Assembly: GCA_946902875.1 (NCBI GenBank)
Contig: OX336344.1
Location: 17,815,791-17,879,790 of the forward strand
Direction: 5' to 3'
DNA: 64,000 nt
DNA from: Nematopogon swammerdamellus
Lineage: Eukaryota; Arthropoda; Insecta; Lepidoptera; Adelidae
The notes beneath the pieces were generated by a model. The model was not told where the DNA came from. It did not search any database and worked only from the letters and a program-made list of their open reading frames with translations. Shown piece by piece: positions 10,131-20,294 of this stretch. The position numbers were made by a program, and so were the translations under genes. How positions within the stretch are numbered: position 1 is the first letter of the stretch; each line of letters opens with the position of its first letter.

Positions 10131-10135
10131 GGTAG

Positions 10136-10583
10136 GTTCAAATAATTGTAGCCGACTGGGTTGATTCCACCACTCTGGACGTAAGTTGGCCGTATAGCCA
10201 GCCTCGACTGTGTTCTCTCTAGTCTAGTATAGCCAGCAATACAATGGGAAGTCTCCGGTATGGCAACCCTTCCCTTCTTCTTACCTTACTAGGTGGTAGG
10301 GTTTATCCCGGCCGGGTTGGTGCCACCGCACTGAGCGAAACGTCGGTCGAAACGGCTGTGTAAATAGTTCATGTTTTCCGTCCAGTTCAGTGTAGCCGAC
10401 ATAAAATGAAGGGAAGCACTGACATGGCACCTAGTTCACCCGGTGTTATGGGCTGACATCACGGATTTTGTAGGTGGTGTAGCCAACCGTGTCAGTTTCC
10501 ATAAAAAAATGTGGTATTGGCTGGTATAAGTATGTGCTCAGGCCCCTCTTGACTCAGTCATCCATACCGGATTACATAAAAAC
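10136..10583 (+). mobile_element. SINE-B body interrupted by nested SINE-A
   Basis: The SINE-B body starts TAGGTGGTAGGTTCAAATAA and includes GTTCTCTCTAGTCTAGTATA. It breaks off in CTCCGGTATGGCAAC near 10267 and resumes at TATTGGCTGGTATAAGTATG (10514), ending CCGGATTACATAAAAA. The gap is filled by a SINE-A copy. No pol III head is present. Confidence 0.75.
10268..10509 (+). mobile_element. SINE-A copy nested in SINE-B
   Basis: The SINE-A body runs from CTTCCCTTCTTCTTACCTTA to CCGTGTCAGTTTCCATAAAA. It is well preserved and headless. The order of insertion is clear: SINE-B is older. The host lacks a few bases at the junction (consensus CACCTACCTTCTCGGAGGTG is missing), so insertion came with a small deletion or the duplication has decayed. 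Confidence 0.8.
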
Positions 10584-10589
10584 AGGACG

Positions 10590-11150
10590 TAATTTCTTCC
10601 AGTTACATTTTGTAGATTAATCGAGGCAGGCCCCTAAATACCAGGCTGGGACAAAAATCAATAAACAAATTGGTGAACGAAAAAAATCTCAACCATTAAG
10701 TACGGCGTTGAAGAATCTGAGAAAAAAATTAAAGTTTACCTTTGATATCGAGTTTCGATCATTAACTTTTCTGTAAGACGAGAAAATTTGTTTAGTCACG
10801 TTTATTAATGGAATTTATTCCGGTGTTTTGCTTCAAGGCTACAAAGGGTCGGTTTAATGGATTCTTTCGTTTTAGAGGCTCTTGCGATTATATCGCATCG
10901 AGAGGTATAGCCAAGTGTTTGACTGGTGTTAGGCTTCCGTCGTCGTTCTCTGTTCATTTTCCGTTAGTCTGTAGCTCGGATACTATAGTAATCTATACCC
11001 TGTAGTACCCATCTATATATCTGGTATAGTATTTAAACTATTCATATTTAAGTTTATGTATTTTTTTGTATTCCCGTACATCTGTCATACATATCATACT
11101 ACCTATAATATCTCTTTTCACCACTCACCTAGCAGTTATCATAACCCAAA
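10590..11150. other. AT-rich unassigned DNA
   Basis: A 65-codon plus frame at 10808-11005 ends without recognisable features. Nothing else is seen. Confidence 0.3.
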
Positions 11151-11154
11151 GGTA

Positions 11155-11376
11155 TTCTGTTAGAAAATGCCTAGAGGCATTAAGTGTTACCTTTTGCCCA
11201 TATTCTATTTGAGTGCAATAAATATATATACAATACAATACAATACAATACAATACACTCACAATCCCAGGTATGACTGGCAGATAATGCCTTTAGGCTT
11301 TAAGTCCGTCTTTTGTCAATTTTTGTGCAATAAAGTATATTTTCATTTAATTTCATTTCATTTCATTTCATTTCAG
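11155..11376 (+). repeat. Two tandem LINE/SINE-type 3' ends
   Basis: Two successive copies of a 3'-end motif, AATGCCTAGAGGCATTAAGT ... GTGCAATAAA (11165-11225) and AATGCCTTTAGGCTTTAAGT ... GTGCAATAAAG (11287-11335). Each has its own short tandem tail, (CAATA)n at 11232-11257 and (TTCAT)n at 11341-11376. The GCCTnnAGGC hairpin followed by TGCAATAAAG is a common 3' terminus of lepidopteran retroposons. Confidence 0.6.
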
Positions 11377-11625
11377 TAATAGATGCAAGTATCGCCATCG
11401 TTCTAAAGGGCTGGCAAGACTGCGACGTTCATACGTCCCTTAATAAAATCAATCTTATCCAATATTCTACTACTACATAGTATGCGATCTACTTGCGCTT
11501 GCTTGAACTAAGCCTATAATTCACTCTAATCCAATGGGACTTCCGTGGCTGTAGATACTTAAACCTACTTAATTTTAATTTCATGAATTCATAAATGTAT
11601 ATATATAAATAATGTATTGTATTGT

Positions 11626-11712
11626 TTATATTTATTTTACGTACTCAAAATATGGACAACAGGTAACACTTAATGCCTCTAGGCATTTTCTAACAGAATA
11701 CCTTTGCATTAT
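11626..11712 (-). repeat. Inverted copy of the same 3'-end motif
   Basis: AACACTTAATGCCTCTAGGC, then ATTTTCTAACAGAATACC, is the reverse complement of 11150-11190. With that copy it forms a ~60-bp-arm inverted repeat about 450 bp apart. Confidence 0.65.
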
Positions 11713-12580
11713 GACAATTACTGCTATACATTATGGTGTTTAGACAGGCGTTATAAGAGCTGTTTAATAGAGGCACATACTTACAATAGCGTTAGTAAAT
11801 GCTATAAGGGTGGGACAAGAGCTCTACAGTAGTGAAGCGTTATATTAATCCAATATACCACTTTAAGATCTAAAACAACCTGCAGTTAGCACTAATTTGT
11901 TTGTTGGGAGGTGAATTGCGGAAAGAAATATAGCTCGTACATTACGACAGAGGTACTGAAATACAAAAGTTAAGATAAATTTTATGTAAATATTATACCT
12001 ATATACCAGATGAATACCGTAAATATAGACTAAATTTAAGTACTATATACATATATATGTACTTATATATATTTACTAACTCTGAAGAAAAATGATGTTT
12101 CATTGTTTCTCCCGTATGCATTCGAATAATAAATTTGCCAGCTAGCATTGAACAAATTAAAATGTAATAAGTAGACATTAATTAAACAATAAAACAGCAG
12201 TATTCATAAAAAGACGGTCTCATTATCTAAAGGAATTTTCTTAAAGTCATACCTGTGATTGTTGATAAATTTATTTGATAGCGCAGTAAGAAAAACAACA
12301 AAATATTTCCTGGCAGATTAACAGAGAAAATACTTACGACTGGTCAGTGTGTCACAAAACATGCGTGTAAGGTAAGGCTTGCGTGTGTCATCGCCTCGTC
12401 ATATAAAATTTCTTATAACTTTGCTCATAAAAGCTCATAGGGCACACACCCACACATCCTCACTCTCACACGCACACAATCACTATTATTAACGTGTGTG
12501 TACCTTAAGTTGGCTCAATGTTAGGCGCGTTATGGCGGTTTATTTAAACATTTTTGCTCTGAAAAAGACAAAATCCACCC
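11713..12580. other. AT-rich unassigned DNA
   Basis: No supported gene. Positions 12430-12500 carry a CACACA/CTCACA-rich patch. Confidence 0.3.
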
Positions 12581-12599
12581 TGATCGAGCGCGGCGCGGG

Positions 12600-12776
12600 C
12601 TCTCAGGGCTGGTTAGACTAATACGGTATACATAGTGAGTGTAGTTCCGAAAGTGTGTGCGTAGCTGTGCCCAGCAGATCCTCGGACACCGGGACGTTAC
12701 CGTGCCGGGATCACGACCTGAAGAACTGAGCTATCGAAGGTGCGGCTGCGGGCGGAGACATCACATCAACATCCAG
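12600..12776 (+). other. Possible noncoding first exon with splice donor
   Basis: A GC-richer island in AT-rich flanks, starting about 12575 (GAGCGCGGCGCGGGCTCTCA) and ending at a good splice donor, ATCCAG|GTAG, at 12776/12777. No long ATG frame runs through it, so it would be 5' untranslated. It matches no repeat in this window. This is inference from composition and donor only. Confidence 0.25.
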
Positions 12777-12854
12777 GTAGGAGGCACCACACCACCACAC
12801 ACTTTGCGCTTCATTATCTTTCTAATTAGTTTTCAACTTATTTTAATTTGAGAC

Positions 12855-13070
12855 ACATATTTAGGAATCCGTATTCGTATGGAAGCCTATTACTAAGCCT
12901 ACGCCGTATGTGTGTCTGTCTGTCCTGCTGCTGCATGTTTTCAACCGTAATAGGTGGCGGGTTAAATTTTTCATAGATTACGTGTTATTATGGCGGATAT
13001 ACCAAAAAAATAATAAAAAATCTAAAAGCAAAAAAAAAAATAAGGGGGCCCCCATACAAGAAACGTGCTA
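12855..13070 (+). repeat. GTCT-element copy, degraded
   Basis: It shares the words CCTACGCCGTA, (GTCT)n, CAACCGTAATAGGTGGCGGG and ATAACACA/GTGTTATTATGGC-type text with the better copies at 40930, 41484 and 62835. Confidence 0.55.
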
Positions 13071-13282
13071 AGAATCGGTTAATACATATTCACGCTATTT
13101 TAAATAATACATGGCGCTACAGGTACTTTGAATAGCAGAGAGACAAAAGATAGACGAATATGGGTTTTTGACAGGTATAATAGGTACTCGTATAACGGAT
13201 CTATGGAACACTCCCTGCGTGAGTAAAACTCGTACTTGACCGATTTTTCAACTACGTATAGAAGAACAAATAAAGAAATAAA

Positions 13283-13691
13283 GCGGCGGGTAGCCGAGTG
13301 GTTTGGGCATCGGCTTCTCGTGCGAGAGGTCCGAGGTTCGAATCCGATCGATCGGCGTGTACCAATGGTTTTTTTTTCTGACGAAAATAATATTTACGTG
13401 CATACCTACACCTGGCTGCTTCACCGTTCGGAACCGGTGTAAAACTGCCCCTTTCCTTCCCCCTTACTAGGTGGTGGGCTCAAATTGTAGCCGACTGGGT
13501 TGGTACCACCGTACTGGATGTAAGATGGCCGCATAGCTGCCTCGGTTGTGTTCTCTTCTAGTCCAGTATAGTCAGCAATCCAGGGAAGTCTCCGGTATGG
13601 CACCTACCTTTTCGGAGGTGATATTGGCTGGTCGGAGCATGTGCTTTAGCCCCTCCAACTCAGACGCTCATACCGGATTACATAAAAAAAA
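13283..13691 (+). mobile_element. SINE-B, full length with tRNA-Ser-like head
   Basis: The head has an A box (TAGCCGAGTGGTTTGGGCAT) at about 13291 and a B box GGTTCGAATCC at about 13333, like a type-II tRNA of Ser class. A linker follows (ACGTGCATACCTACACCTGG, GGAACCGGTGTAAAACTG). The body runs AGGTGGTGGGCTCAAATTGT ... GTACTGGATGTAAGATGGCC and ends CATACCGGATTACATAAAAA. About 409 bp. This is the reference copy for the family here. RNA polymerase III would transcribe it from the head; mobility would depend on a LINE. Confidence 0.85.
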
Positions 13692-14325
13692 AGAAACACT
13701 AGGCCATATTCTTTTTCGTGCTCAAGCTTTAATTTTACTCGTCAATCGTAAGGGTTTTCTTATGATATGACCTTGTGTGTTGTAGATTAAAGGAACGATA
13801 AGGCTTCTGTAACGAATTTGTTTCAAGTATAAACATAAATTACAGTATAATAAAATATTAAAAGCCAACGAAATTGGACAAATAACCCTTTCCAACTTAA
13901 CGACGAGACTGAAATTGTTGTCTCCAGGGATTTAGCAAAATTTTGACGTCTTTAAATCAAAATGTTTTATACCGAAATTACAGAAAGCATAAAAGAATTA
14001 AGAGCCCTTAAAGTGTATCACGAAACAAAAACATTACAAATGTCTTCTAGCTTTATCTCGTCGGAACATGAACCCAAACCGTCAAAGTCACAAGTCATAA
14101 CTTATTTAACTTGCGTCTTACGATCGCTCACTCGTTGGAAAACTTGGTAATAAAATGCTCTGAAACGGTATTGGCATTGCATACGTTTAAACATCGTTCC
14201 CAAGATTTGGTCGGCGTGCATTCCATTTGTAGCAGACAGGAGTTTCAGATTCAGTTTATAATAAAATCTTTATTTTCATAAAATATAAAAAAAGTAATAT
14301 TAATAACTAAAGAATTAAAACCTAC
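13692..14325. other. AT-rich unassigned DNA
   Basis: A 62-codon plus frame at 13962-14150 shows no family signature. Positions 14255-14325 hold, on the minus strand, an AATAAA probably serving as 3' end of the LINE fragment at 14326. Confidence 0.35.
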
Positions 14326-14793
14326 CTAAAAATAACTATCAAAAGGGGCGTTTTCAAATGTTCCTAGAACACTTGCGGCATTACCCCGTTGGATGGCAAG
14401 GATTACCCTTTGAATGAAGTAGGCCCTTGATTGCGGGACGCCACTTGCGTCCACCAGCAGAGACCCAAGCCTCTTCAAGAAGATTTTGGCTTGAGCTTCA
14501 CTGCTCCACGGACCGAGGGTTTCAACCGCAAAGTTTGAATATTTGTTGCGTTTGAGGCTCTCTGCCCCGGCCGCGGCCGCGCCAACCGCTCTTGAAGAGG
14601 CCCGAACGTGACTTGGAGCCAATGTGTCGGCATAAGTGGCGTCCCACATCAATGACCTACCCTTAGACCATGGCACTAGGGTGATACCATCGGGCCTCTT
14701 GCCATCCAGCCGGGCATAACTGCAAGGTTCTAGGATGCACGATATGTTTGCTGTCAGAAGCGTGGATACATTAATGTTGGACAAGGTCAACAT
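14326..14793 (-). pseudogene. LINE C-terminal module with RPD endonuclease-like motif
   Basis: An intact 155-codon frame. It contains LDGKRPDGITLVPW (RPD at residues 33-35), then SLMWDATYADTLAPSHV (WD at 50-51), and near the end IQRGNAASVLGTF (134-146). The RPD...(V/M)WD-x-T spacing resembles a PD-(D/E)XK-type nuclease core, as found after the RT of some LINE clades. The same layout, with different residues, is at 21625. From memory this C-terminal block is common in invertebrate retroelement proteins; the exact clade is not certain. Upstream coding is missing, with a SINE-A beginning about 80 bp beyond the start, so this is a 5'-truncated copy. A minus-strand AATAAA follows within 70 bp. Confidence 0.55.
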
Positions 14794-14873
14794 ACATATT
14801 TATCCGCTCGCTCTATAAATGCTGAATGGAAGAAATGTTTATCAAGGGATAAGCCCACCTTTGCGCCTATGTA

Positions 14874-15224
14874 ATTTTTTTATGGATCCTGACGTGTTGG
14901 TTACATCACCGGCTACATCCGTGATGTCAGCTCATAGCACCTTGGTGAACTGGGTGTCATGTCAGTGCTTCCCTTTGGTCGTGTCGGCTAAACTGAACTG
15001 GACGGCAAACACGAACTATTTATCGCCGCTTCGGCCGACTTTGCATTCAGTGAGGTGGTATCAATCTGGTCTGGTTTAACTATACCACTAAGTAAGGGAA
15101 GGGACCTACAGTTTTACGTGAAATTCGAACCACAGTCAGCCTCAACGGTTGAGCGATCACCCATCCAACTGTGCTGAATGTTGCGAATGTCGATGCATTA
15201 CACCAAAGAGCTATCGAGGCTAAC
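14874..15224 (-). mobile_element. SINE-A with degraded tRNA/5S-like head
   Basis: Minus strand, from head end 15224 (reverse of GTTAGCCTCGATAGCTC) to the T-run at 14874. The A box region AGCTC and the GGTTCGAATTTCACG-like B box are recognisable; the 5S-like stretch is badly decayed (GGATGGGTGATCGCTC). The body is complete. Confidence 0.7.
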
Positions 15225-15925
15225 ATTAAAATAAAATATTCTGTATAGACTGCACTGGCAGTTAGCCAGCGCGAGATTCTATACTTTTGCCATAGAGCCA
15301 GTTTTAGAGTTAGAGTTAATTTTCAAATTCAAAGTAGTATTTTCTAATGTTTCGAATGTGTCGTTTTACCTTGTCGTATTTGTTTGTAAATATTTTAGTT
15401 CAGGACCATACGCAAAAATCTCCACATGTATTAAAATATTAATGAGTGAATAAATGATTTCTCTTCGCATCGTCTACAAGACTCTTATTTCTGGAAGCTC
15501 CAGTACAAGATCTACCTATTGCCTCGGTTTGGCGAGCAAAAACGGGCAAGAAAATTTGCCTTGAAGGTACGTGAGTAAGTGAGTCTGACATAGATAGAGA
15601 TGTATTTGTAACTCGTCTTGTACTTTCTATCACCTCCTCGACCGCGTGATGCCGTTTCTAGTTATGTAGTTCCACGTTGAAGAGCAAAGTCGCCGTGAAC
15701 GTTTATTTTAATGTACATAAACTTGGTAGAATGCAGAGTTTAATATCTCCAGCGGGGACTCTTGACATGAGATGGACTATTTTAAGGTGAATAATATGAG
15801 TTATATTAGTTTCGCTATCCGAGCGCGTAGCAGGGATGCACGCCGAGGATTTTATGCGTCTGAAACTTAAAAGTTCATATTATTATGTGTGTTTAGATTT
15901 AATGAGAATGACATATGGAGAGTGT
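15225..15925. other. AT-rich unassigned DNA
   Basis: A 64-codon minus frame at 15439-15633 has no recognised feature. Nothing else is seen. Confidence 0.3.
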
Positions 15926-15931
15926 ACTGGG

Positions 15932-16023
15932 TGTACATCACAGAGCATCAAATACCTACCGCGGGCGCCCCCTACGTACGCACGTAGGGGCGGGCGCGCG
16001 CATTTCATGCTCTGTGGTGTACA
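15932..16023. repeat. 92-bp hairpin-forming inverted repeat
   Basis: The outer arms TGTACATCACAGAGCAT (15932-15948) and ATGCTCTGTGGTGTACA (16007-16023) pair with one mismatch. The inner arms GCGCCCCCTACGT and ACGTAGGGGCGGGCGC pair around a short CGC-type loop near 15980. It could be a tiny foldback element or a hairpin transcript; no flanking duplication is obvious. Confidence 0.7.
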
Positions 16024-16029
16024 TATAAG

Positions 16030-16745
16030 AGTTACATATATCTAGTTTTCTTTTTCTTAAAATTGACGAATTTTTAAATAAAAACGAAAAGCGTTTGCAC
16101 ACCTACATAATAATATGTAAGTGTACATAAATATTGTATTTTTTTTTTCAAACAACCCTTAATAGGAAAAAAATCGGCGAAAAACTTAATAATTATGGAA
16201 TATGTTATATTTTTTAAATTGCCTCAAAAAAGAAAATTTTTGGTTTTCCTGTACTTTCCACCAAACTATTAAACGAATTTTTCTATGGCCTGCCTGCTGA
16301 TAAAAATTCTGCCTAAAGTAATACCAAATACGCAAAGAAATACCAACAATGAGGCATTTAAATGACAAAATTATTTTATTTATTTTGAAAAAATTTAACA
16401 AAATATAAGAAGTGGTACTTAGATGAAACGAAATTAAAAATATTTTAATATATTATTTCGAAGACATAATTCAGTAGATACTCAAAAAAAATACTACAAA
16501 ATCGACGTATTAAACTTCGAAATATTAGAACTACTTTAAAATCTAATTTCGACGTAAAAATAAAATCTACTCTATCGTACGGCCCGGACAGCCCATCAAG
16601 CTCGAAGTTGTTTCGCTCGGGCCCCAGTCTATAAACCGCGCAGTAGATGGCGCTGCTGATACGTCACAAGTGACGTGGACATGACGTATCGCGCCCAACT
16701 TCACTTCAGTTTCATTTGTGGCATTAACTTGGAAACAGCTTGGGA
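16030..16745. other. AT-rich unassigned DNA
   Basis: AT-rich without a frame. Positions 16580-16720 are GC-richer, with TATAAA near 16630 and two TGACGT words; it could hold a promoter, but nothing fixes this. Confidence 0.3.
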
Positions 16746-16751
16746 AAGTAT

Positions 16752-16787
16752 TATTCGGTTATGTAACTATAGTTACATAACCGAATA
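16752..16787. repeat. Perfect 36-bp palindrome
   Basis: The left half TATTCGGTTATGTAACTA is followed with no spacer by its exact reverse complement. ATAGTTATATACCAT is then directly repeated at 16785-16812. Confidence 0.95.
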
Positions 16788-16830
16788 GTTATATACCATA
16801 GTTATATACCATAAGCCAGAGAGATTTAAA

Positions 16831-17050
16831 TTCCCTTACCTTACCAGTTGGTAGGGATTAGTACCACCGCACTAAATGAAGGGCCGGTAGAAGCGGCTAT
16901 GTAAATAGTTCGTGTTTTCCGTCCAGTTTATGTCAATAGCCAGCACGATGAAAGGGAGCACTGACATTGCACTTAGTTCACCATAAAGTGATATGATATG
17001 ACATCACGGGTGTATTAAGTAGGTGATGTATCCAAACATAACAGATTCTA
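16831..17050 (+). mobile_element. SINE-A copy, diverged and headless
   Basis: Recognisable words are TTAGTACCACCGCACTAAAT, GCGGCTATGTAAATAGTTCG, TTTTCCGTCCAGTTTATGTC and AGGTGATGTATCCAAACATA. More mutated than other copies, hence older. Confidence 0.75.
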
Positions 17051-17139
17051 TTATAACATTTAGATTATATTAAATATTAGTAAGTATCACAAAAAATTAA
17101 TAATTTTCATGTGGTTCTGAAAGAATAACTTGTCATGTT

Positions 17140-17177
17140 CAGTTATCCACGCGGACGAAGTCGCGGGTAAAAGCTAG
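17140..17177 (+). mobile_element. Helitron 3' terminus
   Basis: CGCGGACGAAGTCGCGGGTA followed by AAAGCTAG|T has the hairpin-then-CTAG ending of lepidopteran Helitrons. The end is at 17177 and the next base is T, as expected for A^T insertion. The 5' end was not located with confidence; a nonautonomous copy of a few hundred bp is likely. Confidence 0.6.
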
Positions 17178-18050
17178 TATGTACAAAAGTCGGGTTGAAC
17201 AAAATGTATTTTGTTACAAACCTTCATTGTAAAATTTTACATTGATTCCCAAGAACGGTCAAAAGGATCATAATATACACAGAACTAACAAGCGCGGTGT
17301 TTGTTGGTGTGCTCAATAGAGCGTGCAAAATCAGAAGCCACGCTAGCGTGGTCCCTGTATAAGAGAAATTTCTCAGATGAATGGACATCGAAACCCTTTC
17401 CCGGCCGCTCTAACTTCATCATTCGATTACGGCCCACTCCGGCATCGCGACAACTTTCCGATTCCCCGAGGGCTAGCGGGTAAAAATATAGCGTGCGACT
17501 GGCGAAACGTTAAATGTTTGCTTTCAATGTAAGACCCGACTGCTTCAACACAGACTTAAATATCTCTGAAGGCCCGATGACTAACGACAACTTAAACCCG
17601 TAACTCGATACGTCCTCTCTATCATTGTGTCTTCTCTATCTTTCAACGTTAAGAAGCCAAAGGTGACACGACATTGTGTAAAATATCACCTTCAGCTTTA
17701 TTCGTAGCACAATAGTTCCTAAAACAAACAGTTTGATAGACAGCTGACGCCATTCATACGCTCTGCATGACACATGCCAATTTGAATTTTCTTAAGTGCC
17801 TTAACTTTAAGTCAACTTAGAATTCGAATGCCAGCATTTCACCTTTGGGGCAACTGACTTTTATCGTGTCTTATACCACACGATGTTTCTTAGTAACCAT
17901 TGGGATGCGGGAAAGCGCGTGGGACGGACAATGCAGTACTGTACAAGTAAAAATTATAATATGAAATATAATAGATAACATAACTGAACATTGTACATAT
18001 GTAGATACATATAATCAATGTACATTCTTAGGGGGCGCCCATTAAGTACG
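17178..18050. repeat. Unassigned DNA including an inverted-copy repeat
   Basis: Positions 17566-17696 (ACTAACGACAACTTAAACCC, TCTTTCAACGTTAAGAAG) reappear in reverse complement at 21330-21450. The rest, including a 60-codon frame at 17301-17483, shows no family. Confidence 0.45.
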
Positions 18051-18095
18051 TGAGCTAAAAATTGGGGGGGGGGGGGGGGAGGGGGAGGGGTCACG
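18028..18095 (+). repeat. Poly(G) repeat head
   Basis: GGGGGCGCCCATTAAGTACG, then TGAGCTAAAAATT, then about 17 G and GAGGGGGAGGGG. The leader before a long G run is a known insect interspersed motif. It abuts SINE-A at 18101. Confidence 0.5.
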
Positions 18096-18100
18096 GACAC

Positions 18101-18240
18101 TTCGACCGACCTTTCATTCAGTGCGGTGGCACCAAACCTGACGGGTCAAACCCTACCATCTAGTAAGGAACCTTCCGTTTTACTTGGAATCCTAACCACG
18201 GCCAGCCACAACCGTCGAACGTCAGACCATCCAAAGTTGG
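18101..18240 (-). mobile_element. SINE-A 5' half, inverted
   Basis: Minus-strand head-proximal part, with GTGGTTAGGATTCCAAGTAA-type B-box linker at about 18180 and body to CGGTCGAAGTG at 18101. The 3' half is missing, replaced by the G-rich segment. Confidence 0.7.
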
Positions 18241-18660
18241 GCACCTTAAATATGGTTAAATGAACAAAGATCACCTTATGTGACCTTGACAGCAATTTCT
18301 TATTGACATTTCTCCAATCGCACGCAACAATTTTACGTGATAGCTCACCCGGTCCCCGGCCGATGCCCGCAACTTCGCATCCTTCTCAATGGCGTCTGAT
18401 TGAGAACTTCTGGGCCTGAAAAATTATAATGTCGCCTCAATTCGTATGTGCACTTTTACCGAACAAACTTTCGGGTTTCGCGGATAGTTTAGACTCTTTT
18501 GGGAGGTTCTGAGATTGTTGCTTTTATTTCATTTGCGGATGGAGTTCGCTTCGACTTGTCGCGATATCTGAATATCAATCTCTAGCTGACTTCTCATTTG
18601 TACAGTTGTCTGGATTCTGCCACAATATTGGTAAGTTTGATATTATAATTTTTTTATTTA
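18241..18660. other. Unassigned DNA
   Basis: No gene or repeat recognised. Confidence 0.3.
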
Positions 18661-18662
18661 AT

Positions 18663-19010
18663 CCCGTATGTGTGACTGAGTCAGAGGGGCCAAAGCACAT
18701 GCTCCGACCAGCCAATATCACCTGCTAGAAGGTAGGTGCCATACCAGAGACTTCCCTGGATTGCTGGTTATACTGGACTAGAGGAGAACACAACCGAGGC
18801 TGCTACGCGGCCATCGAGCCTACCACCTAGTAAGTGGCAAGGGAAGGGACCTACAGTTTTACACCGGTTCCGAACGGTGAAGCAGCAGGTGTAGGTATGC
18901 ACGTAAATTTTTTCGTCCAAAAAAACTCATTGGTACACGTCGACCGGATTCGAACCTCGGACCTCTCGCATGAGAAGCCGATGCCCACACCACTCGGGCA
19001 CCCGCCGCTA
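18663..19010 (-). mobile_element. SINE-B, nearly full length
   Basis: Minus-strand copy. The head at 19010-18940 has A box AGTGGTGTGGGCATCGGC and B box GGTTCGAATCC. The body has an internal gap of about 60 bp where the GTACTGGATGTAAGATGGCC block should be (18806-18812), and ends CATACGGGAT at 18663. Confidence 0.8.
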
Positions 19011-19114
19011 TATTGAATGTATTCGTAATTGCAAATAGTTTGTTCTCAAAGTAATATGTGGGAATCATTACTGTGGGAATGGGATTGTAAACCTAGTTAA
19101 AAGTACGACGTGTA

Positions 19115-19500
19115 AACTTGTTTTTAACGCCCGACGGAAAAAAAACGGAGGGGTGTTATAAGTTTGACGTGTGTGTCTGTGTGTCTGTCTGTGGCATCGT
19201 AGCTCCCAAACGAATGGATCGATTTGGATGCGGTTTTTTTTCTTAGTTCTTAGCTATGTTTGTAATCAAGAAATCAAAAAAGTACGCTTATTAAAAAGCT
19301 CGAAATAAAAGTTAAATTACAAATCAGGATGACTCTCATCTCGGCTATGTTTGTAATCAAGTAATCAAAATATTACGTCCCTTAAAAGTTAAATTACAAG
19401 ATTAAAACAATAATTTCCGTTTAAAGGCGTCGGGGAGCTGCTAAGTAAATAAAAAACTCAGAGCTGCGCGGTTATTTACTCGTCGGGGGTTTTATAATTT
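19115..19500. repeat. Interspersed repeat with TCTGTGTGTCTGTC tract
   Basis: GGAGGGGTGTTATAAGTTTG, the TG/TCTG run, GGCATCGTAGCTCCCAAACG and AATGGATCGATTTGGATGCG form a familiar insect repeat. Related text is at 23734-23830 (GCGGGGTGTTATAAGTT). Confidence 0.55.
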
Positions 19501-19856
19501 TTTTATATTTTACATATTCTACATTTCCAAAATATTTAAAAATTATTTCTTCACATTGCAAAGTCGCATAGTTTAAAATCCCATTTCGCGTATTAGCGAA
19601 CTAAATTTTGAAAGCAGCGCAGTCGCCTCCATTCAGTTGGAAGCAACTCTGTGTCTGCTCATTTCAGTCACCCCCATCATAAGCAATTAACTAAACAAGT
19701 TTCCAGACCCAGTCTTTTCCTGTTCCTAAACTTTTCCATTCCGTATCGTTGTACCACAAAACGTGGATTCGCGCCGACCGCGTGCAGTAGAAGTGCGCTA
19801 TGACCTGTCAAAGCATGACACTTTGGTATCAGCGCCGCTCAGATTTTCTCTATATA

Positions 19857-20291
19857 CAGGATGTTAAAACGGCGAGTACATTAATTTCGCCAGCGCAATC
19901 CTCGTGTTTTTCTTAGACAAAAAACCAAATAAAAATTTTCTCTAAAGTGTCTAGTTTTCGAGATATGAATTTTTGAAATGTATGTTTTCGTCTAGTGTAA
20001 TTTAACGCGTTGTTGCCGCTCCGCACCCTCCGCCTGCCGATCTCCAGTCCGCCACTCTCAAAGCTAACCCCCGCCCCTCCCGCCAACACCGCTTCGAGGC
20101 GCTCACGTCTCACCCGCTCTTTCCCCCTCCGCGCCGCCCTGTTGTCATTAGATCATTTTTACACTAAAATAATCAATTAGTTTGTATGAAAACTGCAACA
20201 ATTCATAAAAGAGTTATTTGACTTTTTTGTTACTCTTGATCCCAATAATCATTTCCTAAATTTAATGTACTCGCCGTTTTTACAACCTGTA
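19857..20291. mobile_element. Foldback MITE, ~435 bp
   Basis: Terminal inverted repeats: left ACAGGATGTTAAAACGGCGA then GTACATTAA; right TTTAATGTACTCGCCGTTTT then TACAACCTGT. Flanked by TATA on both sides, so a TA-type target is likely, as in Tc1/mariner-related MITEs. No transposase remains. The 66-codon minus frame inside is not called. Confidence 0.7.
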
Positions 20292-20294
20292 TAT

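Noticed and set aside
13283..13360. A genuine tRNA-Ser gene
   Set aside because: A and B boxes are present but the acceptor stem does not pair convincingly and the sequence runs into a SINE linker and body. Same for 8749, 18940-19010, 25237, 31757 and 35065.
18065..18090. G-quadruplex regulatory element
   Set aside because: The poly(G) run can form one in principle, but it belongs to a dispersed repeat leader and nothing ties it to a gene.
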